Origin: JBCDJG01 sp038748065
Lineage (GTDB): Bacteria > Pseudomonadota > Gammaproteobacteria > Pseudomonadales > Halieaceae
NCBI GenBank assembly: GCA_038748065.1
Contig: JBCDJG010000014.1
Location: 1-64,000, forward strand
Length of the DNA stretch: 64,000 nt
Direction: 5' to 3'
In this document: piece by piece, positions 25,880-35,013 of the stretch
Numbering within the stretch: the stretch's first letter is position 1
How the letters are laid out: each line of letters opens with the position of its first letter
Notes under the pieces: model-generated
The model's input: only the letters and a program-made list of their open reading frames with translations
Told to the model about the DNA's origin: nothing
Databases searched by the model: none
Program-made: the position numbers and the translations under genes

Positions 25880-27169
25880 ATGAGCGATACCAAAGCGACC
25901 CTGTCCATCGATGGATTGGACGAGCCCGTCGAGCTGCCCGTCTATTCCGGCACGATCGGCCCTGACGTTGTGGATGTGGGTGGCTTGACGGCCAAGGGGA
26001 TGTTTACCTATGACCCGGGGTTTGTCTCGACCGCCGCCTGTGAATCCCAGATTACCTACATCGATGGTGGCAAGGGCGTACTCTTGCACAGGGGCTACCC
26101 GATCGACCAGCTGGCAGAGCATTCTGACTATTTGGAGACGTGTTACCTGCTGCTTTACGGTGAGCTGCCGAATGCCGCCGAAAAGAAGGCCTTCGTGGAC
26201 ATGGTGCACAATCACACGATGGTCCACGAGCAGATTAGGACCTTCTACAATGGCTTTCGGCGTGACGCGCATCCAATGGCCATCATGTGTGGCGTGGTAG
26301 GTGCACTCTCCGCCTTCTACCATGATTCACTCGATATCTCCGATGAGCATCATCGCCAGGTAGCGGCCTTCCGCCTGATTGCAAAAATGCCCACCATTGC
26401 GGCCATGTGCTACAAATTCTCGATCGGCCAGCCTTTCATGTACCCGGACAACTCGCTGAACTATTCAGAAAACTTCCTACACATGATGTTTGGAACTCCC
26501 TGTGAGCCCACGAAGGTAAGTCCGGTACTTGCCAAGGCCATGGACCGGATTTTCCTCCTGCACGCTGACCACGAACAGAATGCATCAACCTCGACGGTGC
26601 GCCTTGCCGGCTCCTCGGGCGCCAACCCCTTCGCCTGCATTGCCTCCGGCATCGCCGCCCTGTGGGGCCCCTCGCACGGGGGCGCTAACGAGGCCGTGTT
26701 GGAGATGCTCGAAGAAATCGGCGATGTCTCACGTATCGACGAGTACGTTGCAAGAGCCAAGGATAAGAATGATCCCTTCCGCCTCATGGGCTTCGGCCAC
26801 CGCGTTTACAAGAACTTTGACCCGCGCGCCAAAGTGATGAAACAGGCCGCAGACGAGGTGCTCGCCGAACTTGGTATAGAGAACGACCCGCTGCTGGCAA
26901 TAGCCAAGCGTCTCGAGGAGATCGCCCTGTCGGATGACTATTTCATCGAGAAAAAGCTCTACCCGAACGTCGACTTCTACTCCGGCATCATTCTGAAAGC
27001 CATCGGTATCCCCACCAGCATGTTCACCGTGATTTTTGCCGTTGGCCGCACCGTGGGCTGGATCGCCCATTGGAATGAAATGATTTCAGGCAGCTACCGC
27101 ATCGGTCGCCCGAGACAGCTTTACACGGGGCATGCGCTGCGGGACTACGTGCCGGTAGAACAGCGCTGA
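25880..27169 (+). CDS. gltA: citrate synthase GltA
   Basis: GltA condenses acetyl-CoA and oxaloacetate to citrate, entering the TCA cycle. The 429-residue protein is the long, hexameric gram-negative type, which is often inhibited by NADH. Active-site segments are visible: GPSHGGANEAVLEML with one catalytic histidine, and MGFGHRVYKNFDPRA with the oxaloacetate-binding histidine. A C-terminal arginine-rich segment (SYRIGRPRQLYTG) follows. It is transcribed divergently from the sdhA-suc operon, as in many gammaproteobacteria. The KAS III-like gene follows 11 bases later and is probably cotranscribed. Confidence 0.98.
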   Translation: MSDTKATLSIDGLDEPVELPVYSGTIGPDVVDVGGLTAKGMFTYDPGFVSTAACESQITYIDGGKGVLLHRGYPIDQLAEHSDYLETCYLLLYGELPNAAEKKAFVDMVHNHTMVHEQIRTFYNGFRRDAHPMAIMCGVVGALSAFYHDSLDISDEHHRQVAAFRLIAKMPTIAAMCYKFSIGQPFMYPDNSLNYSENFLHMMFGTPCEPTKVSPVLAKAMDRIFLLHADHEQNASTSTVRLAGSSGANPFACIASGIAALWGPSHGGANEAVLEMLEEIGDVSRIDEYVARAKDKNDPFRLMGFGHRVYKNFDPRAKVMKQAADEVLAELGIENDPLLAIAKRLEEIALSDDYFIEKKLYPNVDFYSGIILKAIGIPTSMFTVIFAVGRTVGWIAHWNEMISGSYRIGRPRQLYTGHALRDYVPVEQR

Positions 27170-27180
27170 ACGGCGGGCCC

Positions 27181-28302
27181 ATGCCTGCTAGCGTAATCAG
27201 TGGCACCGGGCTGTATACGCCACCTAACGCCATCAGTAATGAAGAACTCGTCGAGTCCTTCAATCGTCACGTCGCCCTGCACAACGAGGCGCACGCCAGC
27301 GCCATTGCCGCGGGCGATGAAGCTCCCCTTGAGCCTTCTTCTGCCGACTTTATCGAAAAGGCATCGGGCATAAAATCCCGTTATGTTGTCGACAAGCAGG
27401 GGATTCTCGATCCCGGCAGAATGGCCCCTCGAATCCCTGACAGGCCCAACGAGGCTCCCTCGATCCAGTGCGAAATGGCCATCCCGGCCGCCAAAGAAGC
27501 TATGGCGAAGGCCGGCAAGCAGCCCGAGGACATCGACGCGGTTATCGTTGCTGCGTCCAACATGCAACGACCCTATCCTGCAATGGCGGTGGAAATCCAA
27601 TCGGCCCTGGGTATCGATGGCTATGGCTTCGATATGAATGTCGCCTGCTCTTCCGCCACATTCGGGATTCAGCAGGCGCGAGACACCCTCGCGGCAGGTA
27701 CGGCACGCTGTGTTCTTATGCTCAACCCGGAAATCTGCTCTGGTCATTTGAACTTCCGCGATCGCGATTCCCACTTTATCTTTGGCGACGTGTGCACAGC
27801 GGTAGTGGTTGAAACCCGTGACACCGCGTCATCAGAGTCTCAGTTTGAAATTGTCGACAGTAAGCTGCGGACCATTTACTCAAACAATATTCGCAACAAC
27901 TTCGGCTTCCTCAACCGTGGTGATGAGTCAGGCATCGGTCAGCCTGACAAGCTGTTTGTGCAGGAGGGACGCAAAGTATTCAAAGAGGTTTGCCCGGCCG
28001 TCGCCAGCCAGATCTCTTCTCAGTTGGAGCAGCTCGATATCGCGCCTGCCGAGTTGAAGCGGATGTGGCTACACCAGGCCAACCTATCGATGAACCAGCT
28101 GATCTCGAGAAAAGTACTCGGCCGAGAAGCCACCGAAATCGAAGCGCCTACTATTCTCGACCGCTACGCGAACACGAGCTCAGCGGGCTCCATCATCGCT
28201 TTCCACTGCTACCACGATGATCTCCAGCCCGGCGACCTCGGGGTATTGTGTTCGTTCGGCGCCGGCTACTCCATCGGTAGCGTCGTCCTTCGCCGCTGCT
28301 GA
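27181..28302 (+). CDS. beta-ketoacyl-ACP synthase III-like enzyme
   Basis: The 373-residue protein has the KAS III triad: cysteine in NVACSSATFG, histidine in WLHQANLSMNQ and asparagine in YANTSSAGSI. It is longer than E. coli FabH and carries an extra N-terminal segment (about residues 24-55). In this it resembles the Pseudomonas PA3286 type, which condenses a medium-chain acyl-CoA with malonyl-ACP and so feeds beta-oxidation intermediates into fatty acid synthesis. That specificity is inferred by resemblance only. It probably shares the gltA transcript. Its stop is six bases from the convergent hisC stop. Confidence 0.85.
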   Translation: MPASVISGTGLYTPPNAISNEELVESFNRHVALHNEAHASAIAAGDEAPLEPSSADFIEKASGIKSRYVVDKQGILDPGRMAPRIPDRPNEAPSIQCEMAIPAAKEAMAKAGKQPEDIDAVIVAASNMQRPYPAMAVEIQSALGIDGYGFDMNVACSSATFGIQQARDTLAAGTARCVLMLNPEICSGHLNFRDRDSHFIFGDVCTAVVVETRDTASSESQFEIVDSKLRTIYSNNIRNNFGFLNRGDESGIGQPDKLFVQEGRKVFKEVCPAVASQISSQLEQLDIAPAELKRMWLHQANLSMNQLISRKVLGREATEIEAPTILDRYANTSSAGSIIAFHCYHDDLQPGDLGVLCSFGAGYSIGSVVLRRC

Positions 28303-28308
28303 GGGGCG

Positions 28309-29364
28309 TCATACTATCTCGGCGAGGGCTTCGAGCAGCGCCTTGCAGTCTTCCTCTGAACCGACGCTGATGCGTAGATGCCCGGAAATTCTTGGGCGGT
28401 CAAAATAGCGGACGATAACCCCCCTGTCCCGCAAGGCCTTGAAGAGCGTGGCGGCTTCATGATCCGGGTGATGGACAAACAGAAAGTTAGCGACCGACGG
28501 CAACACGTCAAAGCCCATAACCCCAAGCCTGTCAACGAGCAGGTCGCGATTACGAACTACCCTCGCGCAGGCCGACTGCAGGTAAGCCTCATCCTGCAGC
28601 GCGGCCATGGCAGCGGCCTGAGCCACGGCATCCAGTGGATAGGAATTAAAGGAATTCTTAACCCGCTCAAGGGCCTCGATCAAGGGGCGCTGACCGAAAG
28701 CCGCACCAACCCTGAGTCCCGCGAGGGAGTGTGATTTAGACAGTGTTTGTACAACAAGCAGGTTCGGATAATCCCGTACCAGGCGAGTGGCAGACTCAGC
28801 GCCAAAATCTACATAGGCCTCATCGATGACGACGGCGCTTTCCGTGCAGCCATCCAGCAGCTGCCTTACCTTGTCCAGAGACAATCCGATGCCAGTTGGT
28901 GCATTGGGATTCGGCACAATAATCCCACCACAGTCTCCGACGTAGGCGCCGGGGTCGATCCGAAAGTCAGCGGACAGCGGCATGGTTTCGAACTCGATCC
29001 CGTAGAGCTTGCACCACACGGGATAAAAGCTGTAACTGATATCGGGGAATCGAATCGGCAGTGACTGTTTCAGTAGCGCTTGAAAGGTATGCCCAAGCAC
29101 CTCATCGGAGCCGTTGCCTACAAAAACCTCTTCGGCAGACAGACCAGCTCGATCTGCAAAGGCCTCACGCAGCTGTTTGGACTCCGGATCAGGATAACGC
29201 GCCAGCTGAGACTCGCTAACAGCTGCAATAGCCTCCATAACACGGGGTGATGGCGGGTATGGGTTTTCATTGGTATTGAGCTTGACCAGTTTTTGCGCAC
29301 GGGGCTGTTCTCCCGGAACGTAGGGGTCCAGGCGCCTGACCAGCTCACTCCAGTATTGACTCAT
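28309..29364 (-). CDS. hisC: histidinol-phosphate aminotransferase HisC
   Basis: HisC transfers an amino group between histidinol phosphate and 2-oxoglutarate in histidine synthesis. The 351-residue protein is a fold-type I PLP enzyme. It has the N-terminal LNTNENPYPPSP signature, NPNAPTGIGLS, the segment VIDEAYVDF and the PLP-binding lysine in TLSKSHSLAGLRVG. No other his gene is adjacent, so this may be a second HisC copy or a dispersed pathway gene; aromatic aminotransferase activity is possible in such paralogs. Confidence 0.94.
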   Translation of the reverse strand: MSQYWSELVRRLDPYVPGEQPRAQKLVKLNTNENPYPPSPRVMEAIAAVSESQLARYPDPESKQLREAFADRAGLSAEEVFVGNGSDEVLGHTFQALLKQSLPIRFPDISYSFYPVWCKLYGIEFETMPLSADFRIDPGAYVGDCGGIIVPNPNAPTGIGLSLDKVRQLLDGCTESAVVIDEAYVDFGAESATRLVRDYPNLLVVQTLSKSHSLAGLRVGAAFGQRPLIEALERVKNSFNSYPLDAVAQAAAMAALQDEAYLQSACARVVRNRDLLVDRLGVMGFDVLPSVANFLFVHHPDHEAATLFKALRDRGVIVRYFDRPRISGHLRISVGSEEDCKALLEALAEIV

Positions 29365-29390
29365 AGCCTCAACACCCGTTTAACAAGCAC

Positions 29391-29413
29391 AAAAAACCCG
29401 GCTCGGGCCGGGT
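29391..29413 (-). terminator. Rho-independent terminator after tRNA-Glu
   Basis: On the minus strand a perfect 7-bp stem (ACCCGGC with GCCGGGT, four-base loop, 29396-29413) is followed by five or more Ts (29391-29395). It lies 33 bases after the CCA of tRNA-Glu and before hisC, so it should end the tRNA transcript. Confidence 0.85.
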
Positions 29414-29446
29414 CCAGTGTACACCGCTGACGCGGTGCCCTATACA

Positions 29447-29522
29447 TGGCGTCCCCTAGGGGGTTCGAACCCCTGTTCCCGCCGTGAAAGGGCGGTGTCC
29501 TAGGCCACTAGACGAAGGGGAC
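29447..29522 (-). tRNA. tRNA-Glu (TTC)
   Basis: This is a complete 76-base tRNA with encoded CCA (29447-29449). The acceptor stem pairs GTCCCCT with AGGGGAC, the anticodon stem pairs CCGCC with GGCGG around CTTTCAC-type loop bases carrying TTC, and the T loop reads TTCGAAC. Its 3' 51 bases are identical to the tRNA-Glu cut by the window start. It has its own promoter and terminator, so it is a single-tRNA unit. Confidence 0.97.
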
Positions 29523-29551
29523 GCAACTCGGGCCGGGCCCGAAGGGGGCGT

Positions 29552-29579
29552 ATTGTACCGAAGCGCCTAGGCAGTGCAA
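29552..29579 (-). promoter_or_regulatory. promoter of tRNA-Glu
   Basis: On the minus strand TTGCAC (29574-29579) and TACAAT (29552-29557) are 16 bases apart. A GC-rich discriminator (ACGCCCCC) follows, as at growth-rate-controlled stable-RNA promoters. The -10 element is 30 bases from the mature tRNA 5' end. A 7-bp dyad (29528-29542) sits in the leader. Confidence 0.75.
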
Positions 29580-29594
29580 GCGCGCGCAAAGACC

Positions 29595-30317
29595 TCAGGA
29601 CCGCCCTTCAACCTGATCCTGTAATTGCTCGAGATCAACATGGCGCGCATCCAGACCCTGTACCAGGTAAATCACCTGCTCCGCAATGTTTGCCGAATGA
29701 TCACCGACGCGCTCCAGACTACGCAGCGCCCACATTTCGTCTAAAACCGGGCTGATATTACGCGGATCTTCCATCATGAAAGTGACCAGGCTGCGCATGG
29801 CTGAACTGTATTCGCCGTCAACGGTGGTGTCCTCACGCAACACCGACAAGGCCATATCCACATCCAGACGCGCGAAGGCGTCGAGTGCACCGCGCAACAT
29901 GCCTGAAACATAGCCCCCGATATGGCGAAGTTCCACAAAATTACTCGGCGACTGAGCCTGTTCAGACAGGCGAATGGCCTGCCTGGCTATCTTCGACGCC
30001 TCATCGCCGATACGCTCCAAATCCGTGGTGATTTTCGCCACTGCCAGGACCAGTCTTAAATCACTGGCGGCCGGCTGACGCCTGGCCAGAATTCGGGAGC
30101 ACTCATCGTCGATAGCTTTTTCCATCTGGTTGACTTCGCTATCTTCAGCGACGACCTGCTCGGCTATGCCGGTATCGAGGCTGAGCGCCGCCTCAACACC
30201 GTTGGCCAGTTGCTGCTCAACCTTACCACCCATCTCCAAGAGGTGATTTTTCACGCCCTCTAACTCGGCATTGAACTGGGCGGATATATGCTGCCTGTAG
30301 CTGTCCTGTTGTACCAC
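29595..30317 (-). CDS. phoU: phosphate signalling protein PhoU
   Basis: PhoU links the Pst transporter to the PhoR kinase and keeps the Pho regulon off when phosphate is plentiful. The 240-residue protein has two three-helix PhoU repeats; each carries an acidic metal-binding helix (TTDLERIGDEASKIA and LRSLERVGDHSANIA). I chose the GTG at 30317 because GGAGG lies eight bases upstream; an earlier in-frame start would overlap pstB and add residues unlike PhoU. It is the last gene of the phoBR-pst operon. Confidence 0.95.
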   Translation of the reverse strand: MVQQDSYRQHISAQFNAELEGVKNHLLEMGGKVEQQLANGVEAALSLDTGIAEQVVAEDSEVNQMEKAIDDECSRILARRQPAASDLRLVLAVAKITTDLERIGDEASKIARQAIRLSEQAQSPSNFVELRHIGGYVSGMLRGALDAFARLDVDMALSVLREDTTVDGEYSSAMRSLVTFMMEDPRNISPVLDEMWALRSLERVGDHSANIAEQVIYLVQGLDARHVDLEQLQDQVEGRS

Positions 30318-30336
30318 GTGATCCTCCCGGGAGACA

Positions 30337-31167
30337 TCAACCGTAACGCCCGGTGATGTAGTCCTCGGTCTGCTTGTGCATAGGGTTGGTAAACAGTGTG
30401 TCTGTGTCGTCGAATTCAATCAAGTGCCCCATATCCATAAATGCGGTTTTATCTGACACGCGGGCAGCCTGCTGCATGTTATGGGTCACGATCAAAATCG
30501 TGTAGCGCGATTTGAGCTCATAGATGAGCTCCTCGATCTTCAGTGTAGAAATAGGGTCCAGGGAAGACGCAGGCTCGTCCAGCAGGAGAACCTCTGGCTC
30601 AATGGCTATCGTGCGTGCTATCACCAGACGCTGCTGCTGTCCGCCCGACAGGGCCAGCGCGCTTTCGTTTAGCCTGTCCTTGACCTCGTCCCAGAGCGCA
30701 GCGGCTCGGAGTGCGCGTTCAACAATCTCATCGAGCACACGATTGCGCCGGATACCCTGGATTCTAAGGCCATAGGCCACGTTCTCGAATATGGACATAG
30801 GAAAGGGGTTGGGTTTTTGGAAAACCATGCCCACCCGCCGCCGCAGTGATGAAGGATTTACGTCAGGCCCATAGATATCCTCGCCGTTCAGCAAAATCTG
30901 CCCGCTCACCCGGCAGTGATCTACCAGGTCGTTCATACGATTGAAGCAGCGCAGCAGGCTGGACTTGCCACATCCGCTGGGGCCAATAAAGGCAGTAACG
31001 CGGCGTTTCGGTATGTCCACGCTAATATTGTGTAGCGCCTGGTTCTCGCGCTGGTAATACAAGTTCAATGTGTCTACCCGCAGGCTGAACTCGGCATCCG
31101 GGCCCTGCGCGGAGGCGCCCTTACGCTGCAGGGACGCGATGTCTATCGGGTGGTTTTTCATCGTCAT
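30337..31167 (-). CDS. pstB: phosphate ABC transporter ATP-binding protein PstB
   Basis: PstB powers high-affinity phosphate import through PstCA. The 276-residue protein has the Walker A motif GPSGCGKSS, the PstB-typical FNRMNDL segment, the Q-loop region VFQKPNPFPMS, the ABC signature LSGGQQQR and Walker B VLLLDEP followed by ASSLDP. An N-terminal extension of about 25 residues is seen before the ABC core. It follows pstA by 29 bases and phoU follows 19 bases later. Confidence 0.98.
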   Translation of the reverse strand: MTMKNHPIDIASLQRKGASAQGPDAEFSLRVDTLNLYYQRENQALHNISVDIPKRRVTAFIGPSGCGKSSLLRCFNRMNDLVDHCRVSGQILLNGEDIYGPDVNPSSLRRRVGMVFQKPNPFPMSIFENVAYGLRIQGIRRNRVLDEIVERALRAAALWDEVKDRLNESALALSGGQQQRLVIARTIAIEPEVLLLDEPASSLDPISTLKIEELIYELKSRYTILIVTHNMQQAARVSDKTAFMDMGHLIEFDDTDTLFTNPMHKQTEDYITGRYG

Positions 31168-31196
31168 GCCAAGCTATCGTCAAGCAGCTCCTTTTC

Positions 31197-32720
31197 CTAG
31201 CTTTCCAGCGCTTTGTAACGCTCGCGTATGCGGTTGCGCAAGGTCACCGCCGTTATGTTAAGCACAGCGATAATAACAACTAGCAGCAGCGCCGTCGCAT
31301 ACACCAGCGGCCGTGCGGCTTCCACATTAGGGGCTTGAAAACCCACGTCGTAGATATGAAAGCCCAGGTGCATGAATTTCTGGTCGAGGTGAAGGTAGGG
31401 AAACGTCCCATCAACAGGCAGACTCGGCGCCACCTTGACGACGCCCACCAGCATTAAGGGAGCTACCTCACCCGCTGCGCGCGCGACTGCAAGGATCAGT
31501 CCCGTCATAATTGCCGGGCTGGCCGCCGGTATCACGACACGGCGCAGCGTTTCTGCTCGCGTTGCGCCAAGCGCCATGCTGCCCTCACGCAGGGTGGCCG
31601 GAATACGCGCCAGTCCTTCTTCCGTCGCCACAATAACGACCGGCAGGGTCAGCAGCGCCAGCGTCAGCGAAGACCACAGCAGTCCCGGCGTACCGAAGGT
31701 CGGGCTGGGCAGCGTGTCGCTAAAAAATAGCTGGTCGATTTCGCCACCCAGGAAGTAAACGAAAAAGCCAAGCCCAAAGATGCCATAGACAATTGAAGGT
31801 ACGCCAGCCAGGTTGTTAACCGCAATGCGGATCAGGCGCGTGAGTAGACCCTGGCTGGCATATTCACGAAGATACACCGCCGCGACAACCCCAAATGGCA
31901 TAACGATAATCGACATCAGGATGACCATCATAACGGTGCCAAAAATGGCGGGGAAAACGCCGCCCTCTGAATTCGCTTCACGCGGGCCGGTGCTCATAAA
32001 CTCCCAGAGTTTGGCGCCATAAATAGTGATTTTTTCGACGCTGCCCAGATCGTTGGGTCGATACATTCGAACCACATTCTTCAAGGGCAGTGTGAGGGCG
32101 CCTCCATCGGCCAGCCGTATAGTGTATTCCGCCCGTGAGAGCGTATCGGCCCCAGCCCGTTCATCCTCAGTTGTCTGCAATAGCAGCTGCAGCCTGTCCC
32201 AAGCGGACGCTGGCGAATCCGGGTTGGGGCCGGCCTGTTCACCCTCTTCGTAAAGCGCTTCTATGTAGCCAAAGAGCTTGCCACCCGAATAGCGCTCGAC
32301 AGTCACCGCCTCTGCCGGTCGCGTCTGGCTGACGATATAGTCTTCAATCACCCAGGCGTAGTCAGCAGCATAAGCTTCTCGGACCCCGCGCCTGATCAAG
32401 CTACGCTCACGATCTTGTGTCGAGTCAAGCTGCCAACCGGCCTCTCGCAGCTGCTGCGCAGAAACTCGCTCGCGGCTTACGATCTCGCCAAGAATGGTGC
32501 GCTCATCGCCCTGGTACTGTGTTTCCATCTGCACCAGAGGCTGCGGCCAGAAGTGCGCCAGGCCGCGGGTCGCCAACAATCCCAACAGTCCAACAACGGC
32601 AATCAGGCTGATACTGACAGCCGCAGCATTGGCCCACACCTGTGGCTCGCCGCCACGCCACCAGCCGGGCGGCGGTGCCCCTGGGACAGCACGGTAACCT
32701 GCAGCGGCGTCTCCTTCCAT
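31197..32720 (-). CDS. pstA: phosphate ABC transporter permease PstA (long form)
   Basis: PstA is one of the two inner-membrane permeases of the phosphate importer. At 507 residues it is much longer than E. coli PstA (296). A first helix at about 30-50 is followed by a large periplasmic region (about 55-245). The canonical permease core follows, with the EAA loop GSMALGATRAETLRRVVIPAA. The long form is common in Pseudomonas-like bacteria. Its start overlaps the pstC stop by one base, so the two permeases are coupled. Confidence 0.95.
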   Translation of the reverse strand: MEGDAAAGYRAVPGAPPPGWWRGGEPQVWANAAAVSISLIAVVGLLGLLATRGLAHFWPQPLVQMETQYQGDERTILGEIVSRERVSAQQLREAGWQLDSTQDRERSLIRRGVREAYAADYAWVIEDYIVSQTRPAEAVTVERYSGGKLFGYIEALYEEGEQAGPNPDSPASAWDRLQLLLQTTEDERAGADTLSRAEYTIRLADGGALTLPLKNVVRMYRPNDLGSVEKITIYGAKLWEFMSTGPREANSEGGVFPAIFGTVMMVILMSIIVMPFGVVAAVYLREYASQGLLTRLIRIAVNNLAGVPSIVYGIFGLGFFVYFLGGEIDQLFFSDTLPSPTFGTPGLLWSSLTLALLTLPVVIVATEEGLARIPATLREGSMALGATRAETLRRVVIPAASPAIMTGLILAVARAAGEVAPLMLVGVVKVAPSLPVDGTFPYLHLDQKFMHLGFHIYDVGFQAPNVEAARPLVYATALLLVVIIAVLNITAVTLRNRIRERYKALES

Positions 32721-34963
32721 TACAGTGCCCCGAAGCGCAGCCGCAGCCGCTGTCGCACGAGTTCTGCCAAGGTATTGACCGCGAAAGTGAACAGAAACAG
32801 AACCAGCGCGGCCAGGAAAAGCACCCGGTAGTGTGTCGCCCCTGGCTCAACTTCCGGAGCCTCGATGGCGATACTGGCGGACAGGCTCCGCAATCCCTCC
32901 AAGGGATTGATCTCCATGATCGGCGTATTGCCAGTAACCATCAGCATGATCATGGTTTCCCCCACGGCTCTACCCAATCCAATCATTACGCCAGAAAAAA
33001 CGCCGGGGCTGGCCATGGGCAATACGACGCCGACGAGGGTTTGCCAGGGGGTCGCACCCAGAGCCAGGCTACCGTCGCTGAGGTGCCGGGGTACGGAGAA
33101 AATGGCATCTTCGGCAATTGAAAATATGCTGGGTGTCACAGCCATGCCCAAGGCGATGCCGAGCACAATTGCATTGCGTTGGCTGAAATCGAGACCCAGC
33201 TGCAGGCTGACCCACGCACGCGCATCCCCGGCAAACAGGACATCTTCTATCCGGCCGTTCAAGCTGAAGCAGGCCCAGGACGCCAGCAACAGTGGCGGGA
33301 TCAGCAACAGCGAATGCCAGCCTTGTGCAGATCGCTGGAGCCGCTCAACCGGCAGGACGCGAGCGAGCAGTGCCATCAACAAAACCGTCGCACCAAGCAC
33401 CGGCAGCAGTACTAGAAAGGCGCCCAGGTAGGCTTCGAACAGAGGTGCCAGCCAGAGAGCTGCCAGGAAGCCCAGCACTACAGTGGGTAGCGCCTCCATC
33501 AGCTCAATCATGGGTTTGACCTTGCGCCGCATAGCAGGCGCCATAAAATACGCCGTATATACAGCGCCGCCGAGGGCCAATGGTATCGCCAGCACCATCG
33601 TATAAAAGGCCGCTTTGAGTGTTCCAAAGGCAAGCGGCGCAAGGCTGAATTTCGGCTCAAACTCGGCATCGTATCCTGAGGACTGCCAGACCCGAGCCGG
33701 CTCAGCGTAACCCTCGTACCAAACCTTGCCCCACAGCGCGCTCCACGACACTTCCGGGTGCGGATTATGGAGACGCCATAGCGAGGGGTTTCCTTGCGAA
33801 TCTACCCTGAGCAGGTGATCACCCGCAGGCGTCAGCGCCACTAAGCCGGGCGTTTCGGCGAAGCCCTGCTTGATCAGCAGCTGTCGCTGAGCCGTGGCGT
33901 GATAGAGCTGAAGGGCTCCGGATTCGTCCACGCTGAGAAAGGTCTTGCCACTAGAGAAGGGTTCAATATGGCGCGAGGGTGGCCCTCGCCCTGCGAACAG
34001 GCGCACCGCTTGCGGGCTCGCCTTACCGCGCTCGTTCGCCATGAAAAACTGGGCCAGAACGCCCTCGTCCGATGCCGCGAGCAGAGACAGACCCCCGGAA
34101 AGTATGGCACTCGCGCTTAGACGCCCCTGCCCTTGAAACAGGTGGCCCGTCTCAACGCGCGCTGGCGGTGACGCGGCAATGTCAAGCAGTTGAAAACGTG
34201 CGTCGGCATCAAGGATTATCAGCCAACGCTGTGTTACATCGATGTAAATAGCCTCTGCCCGACCCGTAATCGGTAGGGCGGACACCCCACTCTCCTGGTT
34301 TAAAGACCACCAGTCTGATCCCGCGGATTTTCCCGCGCGTAATAGGCGATAGCTCTGATCATCGAACTGAGCGACCAGACTCAGCGTGTCGTCATTCTGC
34401 GCAAGCCCCAGGGCACGGACGGCGCCCTCACCCAAGCGCACAGACATCCTATCAAGCGGCCACTCATTACCCGGGGTCAGCAGGTCCTTTTCGGCAGGTA
34501 GTTGCGTATGCCCTTCACTTACAAGGGTGATGTGGCCACTATCGTGCCCGATAGCCAGTAAATTGCCGGGCTTTGGCGCAGAGGCCAAGGCCGTGATTGC
34601 TCCGTGTGCGGAGATCTCCCCTGCCCTTTGCTGCTGCCCATCATCCAGTGTGATAAAGCGATATTGCCCCCCTTGATCAAGGGTAAAGGCAAGGCCTGCG
34701 TGATGATCCAGAGAAAGGTAAATGGGCGTGTGCTTATCCGCCCAGGCAGCGACAGGCACCGCCTCTATGCTCGGCCTTGAGAACAGCGGAGCGACCTGAT
34801 AAAGGAGAAACAGAAAAATGAGCAGAATAGCCAGCAAGACCGACCCGCCGCCCGTGCGCAAAAGTACTGCGGTCATCCGATCACGGAATTGTCGCAGTGC
34901 GAAGGCGTTCGCCGGAACATGCTCGTCCAGAGCGCTCGCTGCTTCATGCTTGGGTTTGATCAA
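32720..34963 (-). CDS. pstC: phosphate ABC transporter permease PstC (long form with periplasmic domain)
   Basis: At 747 residues this PstC has a single N-terminal helix (about 38-58), then roughly 390 periplasmic residues with repeated short strands (for example ITALASAPKPGNLLAIGHDSG) that look like a beta-propeller. The permease core with GSLALGATPWQTLVGVVLPMA follows. The accessory domain is known in long PstC proteins but its role is not settled. The start is TTG at 34963; an ATG at 34876 lies in frame just before the first helix. It follows pstS by 50 bases. Confidence 0.93.
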   Translation of the reverse strand: MIKPKHEAASALDEHVPANAFALRQFRDRMTAVLLRTGGGSVLLAILLIFLFLLYQVAPLFSRPSIEAVPVAAWADKHTPIYLSLDHHAGLAFTLDQGGQYRFITLDDGQQQRAGEISAHGAITALASAPKPGNLLAIGHDSGHITLVSEGHTQLPAEKDLLTPGNEWPLDRMSVRLGEGAVRALGLAQNDDTLSLVAQFDDQSYRLLRAGKSAGSDWWSLNQESGVSALPITGRAEAIYIDVTQRWLIILDADARFQLLDIAASPPARVETGHLFQGQGRLSASAILSGGLSLLAASDEGVLAQFFMANERGKASPQAVRLFAGRGPPSRHIEPFSSGKTFLSVDESGALQLYHATAQRQLLIKQGFAETPGLVALTPAGDHLLRVDSQGNPSLWRLHNPHPEVSWSALWGKVWYEGYAEPARVWQSSGYDAEFEPKFSLAPLAFGTLKAAFYTMVLAIPLALGGAVYTAYFMAPAMRRKVKPMIELMEALPTVVLGFLAALWLAPLFEAYLGAFLVLLPVLGATVLLMALLARVLPVERLQRSAQGWHSLLLIPPLLLASWACFSLNGRIEDVLFAGDARAWVSLQLGLDFSQRNAIVLGIALGMAVTPSIFSIAEDAIFSVPRHLSDGSLALGATPWQTLVGVVLPMASPGVFSGVMIGLGRAVGETMIMLMVTGNTPIMEINPLEGLRSLSASIAIEAPEVEPGATHYRVLFLAALVLFLFTFAVNTLAELVRQRLRLRFGAL

Positions 34964-35013
34964 GGCCGTTTCGATTTCCTGGATTGAGGTTTGCCGCCGA
35001 CCACTGACAGGGG

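Noticed and set aside
25762..25965. A 67-codon plus-strand frame over the gltA promoter
   Set aside because: It overlaps the promoter and the gltA start in another frame and has no family resemblance.
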